NCBI GenBank assembly: GCA_013695975.1
Contig: JACCZL010000070.1
Coordinates: 1 to 6,273, forward strand
Length of the DNA: 6,273 nucleotides
Direction: 5' to 3'
Source: Chloroflexota bacterium
GTDB taxonomy: Bacteria; Chloroflexota; UBA6077; JACCZL01
Shown: in pieces, positions 1 to 3,240 of the stretch
Numbering within the stretch: position 1 is the stretch's first letter
Layout of the letters: every line of letters starts with the position of its first letter
Position numbers and translations under genes: made by a program
Notes under the pieces: model-generated
What the model saw: the letters and a program-made list of their open reading frames with translations, nothing else
What the model was told of the DNA's origin: nothing
The model's database searches: none

Positions 1-837
1 CGAGTTCGGGCCGACCTGAGCGCCGACCCGTCGGCTGCCGGCGTCGAGGTGGTCCACTTCCACGAGCTGTGCCACCGCCTCGGCCGAGAAGCTGGCGTCG
101 ACCTCCTGGCCGAGGGCGCCGCGATGGTGCCGGACGACTACTTCTTGACCCAGCTCCCGGCGGCGCTCTCCGAGGCGGCAACCCGCCTCGGGCCTCGCTA
201 TGACGCGATCGTCGTCGACGAGGGCCAGGATTTCCAGGACGTCTGGTGGCTCTCACTCCTCGAGCTTCTCGAGGACCCCGAGCACGGCGTGCTGTACATC
301 TTCTTCGACGAGTACCAGGACCTCTACCGACGCGAGCGGGCCTGGCCGATCGTCGATCCCCCCTACCAGTTGACGACGAACTGCCGGAACACCCGAACGA
401 TCCACCGCGAGGTCGTCGCGGCATGCGACGGCAGCATCCCGATAACCTGCGAGGGCCCGGAAGGCCGGACGGTGGAGCGCATCGAGGTTGCGAGCGGGGC
501 GGCCGAGCTGAACGAGGTGCGCAAGGTCCTCCACCGGCTGATCCACGACGAGGAGGTGGATCCACGGGACGTCGTGGTGTTGACGCCGCGGCGCCAGGCC
601 AGGAGCGCGTTCACCGACGACCTGTCGCTCGGCAACCTGCGCCTGACGTGGTCCCCGGACCCTGCCCACAATCAGGTGCAGGTCTCGACCATCCACAGCT
701 TCAAGGGGTTGGAGCGACCCGTCGTCATCCTCGCCGAGCTGGCGCACGCCCATCCAGCCCAGGCTCGGGTCCTGCTCTACGTCGCCCGCTCGCGCGCCAC
801 GAGCCACCTGGTCGAGCTGCACCAAGTGTTGGCTTGA
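1..837 (+). CDS. Superfamily 1 (UvrD/Rep-like) helicase, C-terminal part, 5' truncated by window edge
   Basis: The reading frame is open from base 1, so the start codon and Walker A motif lie outside the window; about 278 residues are visible, ending at a TGA. Visible helicase motifs are motif II as VVDEGQD (codons at 211-231), motif IV-like NCRNT (379-393), motif V as STIHSFKGLE (685-714) and motif VI as LLYVARSRA with its arginine (772-798). The last part corresponds to the UvrD_C_2 domain. The wording VVDEGQDFQDVWW, then NCRNTRTIH and STIHSFKGLE, is what I know from ATP-driven 3'-5' helicases annotated as 'NERD domain-containing / DEAD-DEAH helicase'. The NERD nuclease-like domain would be N-terminal and cannot be seen here. 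Its role is probably DNA unwinding in repair, recombination or defence; the substrate is unknown. The GTG at 49 is an internal codon, not a credible start, because coding-like sequence continues upstream. The next gene on this strand is 476 bp away, so operon membership is doubtful. Confidence 0.88.
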   Translation, partial: RVRADLSADPSAAGVEVVHFHELCHRLGREAGVDLLAEGAAMVPDDYFLTQLPAALSEAATRLGPRYDAIVVDEGQDFQDVWWLSLLELLEDPEHGVLYIFFDEYQDLYRRERAWPIVDPPYQLTTNCRNTRTIHREVVAACDGSIPITCEGPEGRTVERIEVASGAAELNEVRKVLHRLIHDEEVDPRDVVVLTPRRQARSAFTDDLSLGNLRLTWSPDPAHNQVQVSTIHSFKGLERPVVILAELAHAHPAQARVLLYVARSRATSHLVELHQVLA

Positions 838-870
838 GCTTCGAGTGGCGGGCGCGACTGGCACCGTGAT

Positions 871-891
871 CGGAAGCTCCCTCGTCTTCCG
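871..891 (+). repeat. Short hairpin 34 nt after the helicase stop
   Basis: CGGAAG (871-876) and CTTCCG (886-891) form a 6-bp perfect stem with a 9-nt loop, just past the stop of the upstream helicase gene. There is no T-run after it, so it is at most a weak or factor-assisted transcript end, or an RNA 3'-end stabiliser. It could also be chance in GC-rich sequence. Confidence 0.3.
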
Positions 892-935
892 CATGGTTCA
901 AACTGGCCTGGTTCAGCTCCACACTCGGGCCCTCT

Positions 936-963
936 GTAGGGGCGGTTCGCGAACCGCCCCTAC
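936..963. repeat. 28-bp perfect palindrome (REP-like intergenic element)
   Basis: Two 14-base arms pair perfectly with no spacer: the left arm GTAGGGGCGGTTCG is the exact reverse complement of the right arm ending CCCCTAC, with the centre between 949 and 950. Pairing stops at 935/964. No T-tract follows on either strand, so it does not look like an ordinary terminator. Similar palindromes with a GTAGGGGCGG start and CCGCCCCTAC end recur between genes in Chloroflexota genomes as I remember them, which makes a dispersed REP/MITE-like repeat the best reading. It could also act as a bidirectional hairpin protecting transcript ends. The palindrome is certain; the family assignment is from memory. 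Confidence 0.8.
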
Positions 964-965
964 CT

Positions 966-986
966 GTTCGAGCGCTCGGCTCGAAC
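966..986. repeat. Hairpin directly beside the 28-bp palindrome
   Basis: GTTCGAGC (966-973) and GCTCGAAC (979-986) form an 8-bp perfect stem with a 5-nt loop, starting three bases after the 28-bp palindrome. It shares the GTTCG/CGAAC core with that palindrome. It may be part of the same composite element. No terminator-like T-run follows. Confidence 0.55.
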
Positions 987-1018
987 CCAGACCGTCAAGC
1001 ACGTTTGAAGCATGTCTT

Positions 1019-1057
1019 GGATGGCCGGACGTCATCCCAGTGTGAAATCGGCCATCC
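1019..1057. repeat. 9-bp-arm inverted repeat upstream of transposase remnant
   Basis: GGATGGCCG (1019-1027) is the exact reverse complement of CGGCCATCC (1049-1057), enclosing 21 bases. It is followed by two copies of CTGACA (1057-1062 and 1071-1076). Placed just before the transposase-like fragment, it could be what is left of an insertion-sequence end, but no target duplication or matching opposite end was found, so this origin is a guess. Confidence 0.45.
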
Positions 1058-1080
1058 TGACAAACAGTTGCTGACAGGTT

Positions 1081-1182
1081 GACGTTCTCAGAGTTACCCG
1101 CGCCTACCAGGAGATGCTCCAGATCGCGCTCGGCACGCCCCCTGTTGAGCTCGGTTCGCCCCTCGCTGTCTGGACCTCAGCC
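1081..1182 (+). pseudogene. Possible fragment of an IS630-type transposase (winged helix-turn-helix part)
   Basis: Frame 1 from 1081 to 1182 reads VTRAYQEMLQIALGTPP (from 1093) and then VELGSPLAVWTSA. The spacing of 'VT-x-x-Y', an 'LG-x-P' turn and 'WT-S-A' resembles the start of the winged helix-turn-helix region (HTH_33) in IS630-family transposases as I know them, where 'WT' is normally followed by an ARLAEYL-like helix. Here the resemblance ends after WTSA in all three forward frames, and an in-frame TGA at 1072-1074 precedes it, with no start codon and no DDE catalytic domain. I read it as a decayed scrap of a transposase. It is short and could be a chance likeness. Confidence 0.3.
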
Positions 1183-1283
1183 GGGCCGAGTGCCCGTGTT
1201 GGAGAGCCCAGGGACGTTCGGGGCCCACGGCCGTCCCGATGTCATGCGCAAGCCCGCTAGCACTGTAGCCCACGCTGCGCCTT

Positions 1284-1298
1284 GGCGCGGGCCGCGCC
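1284..1298 (+). promoter_or_regulatory. Interrupted palindrome abutting the ribosome binding site of the 1314 gene
   Basis: GGCGCGG (1284-1290) and CCGCGCC (1292-1298) are exact reverse complements around one base; as RNA, a 5-bp GGCGC/GCGCC stem with a 5-nt loop is feasible. It ends at the base before the Shine-Dalgarno sequence at 1299-1305. A competing partner, GCGCC, lies at 1277-1281, although its 2-nt loop with GGCGC is too tight to be likely. It could influence ribosome access or be an operator for a repressor, but the sequence shows only the symmetry. Confidence 0.3.
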
Positions 1299-1305
1299 GG
1301 AGGAG
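1299..1305 (+). promoter_or_regulatory. Shine-Dalgarno sequence for the 308-aa nuclease-like gene
   Basis: GGAGGAG lies 8 bases before the ATG at 1314. This strong match fixes the start codon of the downstream gene. Confidence 0.8.
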
Positions 1306-1313
1306 ACCGAAAA

Positions 1314-2240
1314 ATGAGCCTGTCCCGATTCGATGACCTGGTACAGACAGAACGCAATTTTTCGGCCACGTTGCTGCCACTGGTTCTGTTCCCCGACGAC
1401 TTCCGCGGCCTGCGGGAGTTCGTCCGCCTCGTAGATGAGCGAACCAGTTGGGAGCGCCATGCTGACGGGAACGCCGTCCCGCGGGAGGAGCAGGAAACAC
1501 ACCTTCCAGAGCGACTCGACGGTGACTACCTTGAGTTGATCACGGAGTTTCACATCGCCCGGGACCTACGCGCCGGAAACCAAGTACCTCCGGATGACGA
1601 TCCAGCAGACGAGCGGGTAAAGAAGGACGCTCCCGACATGGTGATCGTACTTGGGGACGAGGTGCTCGTTTGTGAGGCAAAGTTCATTGGCAACTGGACC
1701 GTCGACAAGTTGGCGACCCAGATGGCCTCCCAGCGCGCACAGATCGCGCGTCTCTTCGTCGCCCGTCCTGCGCTGAGGGCCTATCGGCACGTCGCCATCG
1801 TGCCAAGGTTGATCCCGCTTGACACCGACGCAGTGGTGACCTGGCAGGACATCGCCTGCCTCGCGAAGTCGCTTCCCGCGCCCAAGTACGTGACCGAGCG
1901 CCTGGAACGGGCTGTGGCGCGCTACGTCCTCCCAGGCGCCGCACGCGTGCAGAATTGGGATGGATCCAGGCTGCCGCTGCATGCGGTCATCGCGGAGGTA
2001 CAGGGGCGCCAAGCACGCCGGCTGCGGACCCAGATCGGCTATCAAGGTGGATGGAACAAATTCTGCCGTGCTACGTACGCCGACCTCGCGAAAAGGTGGT
2101 GGAAGCCGCGCTATCCCGACACCAACCAAGTGCGCGCGATCCCCAATCATTGGATCACTGAGAACTGCTTCCTGGAGAGGATCGAGCTCATCAAGGCCAG
2201 GCCCGAGGCGGCGCACGACGGGAGCACGTCGCTGATCTAA
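1314..2240 (+). CDS. Uncharacterised protein with PD-(D/E)XK-type nuclease signature
   Basis: I do not recognise the family by name. The 308-aa protein has no signal peptide or membrane segment and is likely cytoplasmic. Residues 107-123 read PD-x12-E-A-K (P107-D108, E121, K123) across two hydrophobic strands, VIVL and EVLVCEAKF. A glutamate-bearing helix precedes this (ELITEFHIARDL, E78), and a QMASQ helix follows (Q136, Q140). That order matches the core of PD-(D/E)XK nucleases: first-helix acid, D, E-x-K, then a Q-containing helix. This fold is shared by restriction endonucleases, Holliday-junction resolvases and anti-phage nucleases. The C-terminal 100 residues (GYQGGW near 242-247, RWW at 261-263, NHWITENCF at 278-286) are aromatic-rich and unassigned, possibly target recognition. 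The ATG start is supported by GGAGGAG at 1299. No methyltransferase is visible nearby. Nuclease activity is inferred; the exact substrate is unknown. Confidence 0.72.
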   Translation: MSLSRFDDLVQTERNFSATLLPLVLFPDDFRGLREFVRLVDERTSWERHADGNAVPREEQETHLPERLDGDYLELITEFHIARDLRAGNQVPPDDDPADERVKKDAPDMVIVLGDEVLVCEAKFIGNWTVDKLATQMASQRAQIARLFVARPALRAYRHVAIVPRLIPLDTDAVVTWQDIACLAKSLPAPKYVTERLERAVARYVLPGAARVQNWDGSRLPLHAVIAEVQGRQARRLRTQIGYQGGWNKFCRATYADLAKRWWKPRYPDTNQVRAIPNHWITENCFLERIELIKARPEAAHDGSTSLI

Positions 2241-2371
2241 GCAGGGTGACCAGATGAGGCAGGTAACGTTGCGCATCGGGTGACGCGGTTTGATCGGCCC
2301 AACGCCGACCTCTTTCATCACTCGCCATCAGCCCGTGACAACGCGAGGCAGGCACGGGGGTCAGAGACCGC

Positions 2372-2408
2372 GGGCTGAAGCCCCCGAATCCCGAGCGTGG
2401 CGAGGGAT
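2372..2408. repeat. Pair of short hairpins resembling dispersed intergenic repeats
   Basis: GGGCT-GA-AGCCC (2372-2383) is followed at once by ATCCC (2388-2392) pairing with GGGAT (2404-2408) around GAGCGTGGCGA. The motifs 'CGGGCTGAAGCCC' and 'TCCCGAGCG-x-x-GCGAGGGAT' are ones I remember as highly repeated between genes in Chloroflexota and some other high-GC bacteria. The hairpins are visible here; the repeat-family identity is from memory and no second copy occurs in this window. Confidence 0.45.
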
Positions 2409-2413
2409 CGCAG

Positions 2414-2437
2414 AGCACGCTCACCGGCAGCACGCTC
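2414..2437. repeat. Direct repeat of AGCACGCTC
   Basis: Two exact 9-base copies (2414-2422 and 2429-2437) start 15 bases apart, within the repeat-like convergent spacer. They may be a small duplication; no function can be assigned. Confidence 0.35.
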
Positions 2438-2456
2438 GAACGGCCCCCGCGCGGTA

Positions 2457-3152
2457 TCAGATGGCCAGGCCCGGGCCGTTGTAGCCGCACATCCCGACGC
2501 GGGGCGAGTTGACGACCGGCAGCAGCATGTCCTGACCACAGGCGTGCTTGCGGGCGCACGCCTTGCACAGCCACCCGCCGCCCTCGAAGACGCACTGGGT
2601 GCATACCCGTGCCGCGGCCTGCGCGCAGCTTTCGCAGGGGATCGCGGGCGGGTGGTTCCCGGCGAGCAGCGTGATCTCCTGATCGGACGTCAGGCCGTCG
2701 CGCTGGCCGACCACCTTGACGACGAGATCGGTGGTGGTGCCGAAGTCGTACTCGTAGGAGAGCGTCACCCCGGGTGCGAGTAGCTCGCCCAGCCTGGCGT
2801 CCAGGTCTTGGTCGTCACCCCAGCTCCAGTCCGCCCCGCTGGACGAAAACGCGCGGCCGCCGAGCCGAAAGGCGCTCAGATGCCCACAGCATTCGAGCCA
2901 GGTCCGGCGGAGGAAGTCGTCCAGGTCATCGAGCGTGGCGTTCGAGGCGGCTTCGAGGTGTAGCCAGTACATCGGCGCGTACCGGCTGCTGACGACGAGG
3001 TGGTACAGTTGCGTCGGCCGGCGCCGGCGGCTCAACGCCTGCGCCGGTTCGGGTGGCCTGAGCTTGCAGGTCGTCAGGTGCCGGGTCATGGCCGACTTCC
3101 CGACCGTTCCGCCGCAGAAGATGCACTTGCCGCTCGATGTCGCCCTTGCCAT
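2457..3152 (-). CDS. pRiA4b ORF-3-like protein with N- and C-terminal zinc-binding cysteine clusters
   Basis: The 231-aa product has three parts. Residues 10-29 form a compact finger-like motif (C10, C13, H25, C29). Residues about 48-165 match the plasmid pRiA4b ORF-3-like domain: LHLEA, LDDLDDFLR and WLECCGHLSAF at 86-96, then YEYDFGTTTDL at 133-143, the family's hallmark YDFG turn. Residues 173-222 hold C173, C176, C184, C187, C196, C199, H203, C205 and C222, consistent with one or two structural zinc sites. The domain family is common in bacteria, often near mobile elements, and its biochemical function is not established; zinc binding is inferred from cysteine spacing. No signal peptide or membrane segment is seen. 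The ATG start is fixed by AGGAGG six bases upstream. It lies 88 bp downstream of the AddA-like helicase gene on the same strand, so read-through co-transcription is possible, but it may have its own promoter. Confidence 0.85.
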   Translation of the reverse strand: MARATSSGKCIFCGGTVGKSAMTRHLTTCKLRPPEPAQALSRRRRPTQLYHLVVSSRYAPMYWLHLEAASNATLDDLDDFLRRTWLECCGHLSAFRLGGRAFSSSGADWSWGDDQDLDARLGELLAPGVTLSYEYDFGTTTDLVVKVVGQRDGLTSDQEITLLAGNHPPAIPCESCAQAAARVCTQCVFEGGGWLCKACARKHACGQDMLLPVVNSPRVGMCGYNGPGLAI

Positions 3153-3158
3153 GCTTCA

Positions 3159-3164
3159 CCTCCT
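3159..3164 (-). promoter_or_regulatory. Shine-Dalgarno sequence for the pRiA4b-like gene
   Basis: On the minus strand AGGAGG is followed by six bases and then the ATG at 3152-3150. It is a consensus ribosome binding site and settles the start codon. Confidence 0.85.
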
Positions 3165-3216
3165 GTGAGTGCTTATTCTCTTCGGCTGTCCCGAGCGATG
3201 TCCTTCCCCTAACGGA

Positions 3217-3236
3217 CCACCCTGGTGCCGGGGTGG
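3217..3236 (-). terminator. Weak hairpin after the AddA-like gene
   Basis: On the minus strand CCACCC, eight loop bases and GGGTGG form a 6-bp GC-rich stem, starting five bases after the helicase stop codon. The following bases are TCCGTTAGGGG, without a T-tract, so intrinsic termination would be inefficient. It may be a partial terminator or a chance stem. Further down the same 88-bp gap the only AT-rich patch is GAGAATAAG (minus strand, around 3175-3183), a possible but unsupported -10 region for the next gene. Confidence 0.25.
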
Positions 3237-3240
3237 GAAC

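Larger units (their letters stand above)
838..1313. other. Intergenic region with multiple inverted repeats and transposase debris
   Basis: No intact gene is supported in these 476 bases. The short open frames present on both strands have shadow-like Arg/Pro/Ser-rich composition. Seen directly are a 6-bp-arm hairpin (CGGAAG 871-876 with CTTCCG 886-891), a 28-bp perfect palindrome (936-963), an adjacent 8-bp-arm hairpin (966-986), a 9-bp-arm inverted repeat (1019-1057), a repeated CTGACA (1057-1062 and 1071-1076) and a transposase-like coding remnant (1081-1182). None of the hairpins is followed by a T-tract, so I do not call a rho-independent terminator for the upstream helicase. No confident promoter could be recognised for the gene at 1314. 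The region reads as a landing zone for small repeats and decayed mobile DNA. Confidence 0.6.
2241..2456. other. Convergent spacer built largely of repeat-like sequence
   Basis: This 216-bp stretch separates the stop codons of two converging genes and contains no supported gene. It holds a GGGCT/AGCCC hairpin (2372-2383), an ATCCC/GGGAT hairpin with the inner sequence GAGCGTGGCGA (2388-2408), and a 9-base direct repeat AGCACGCTC (2414-2422 and 2429-2437). It probably serves as the transcript end region for both genes, but no T-tract terminator was identified. Confidence 0.5.

Noticed and set aside
49..51. GTG as start codon of the first helicase
   Set aside because: Coding continues in frame from base 1, and a start here would leave a helicase without its ATP-binding motif I; truncation by the window edge explains it better.
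253..894. 213-codon open frame on the minus strand opposite the first helicase
   Set aside because: It is the shadow of a frame carrying unmistakable helicase motifs II to VI.
936..963. Rho-independent terminator for the helicase gene
   Set aside because: No T-tract follows on either strand, and it lies about 100 bp past the stop; a repeat element is more likely.
909..1057. CRISPR-like or tRNA-like structure from the clustered hairpins
   Set aside because: The hairpins differ in sequence and spacing, no regular repeat-spacer unit exists, and no cloverleaf with T-arm and anticodon arm can be drawn.
1566..2321. 251-codon open frame on the minus strand opposite the nuclease-like gene
   Set aside because: The plus-strand gene has a consensus ribosome binding site and a coherent nuclease signature. 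The antisense product lacks motifs and runs into repeat-like spacer sequence.
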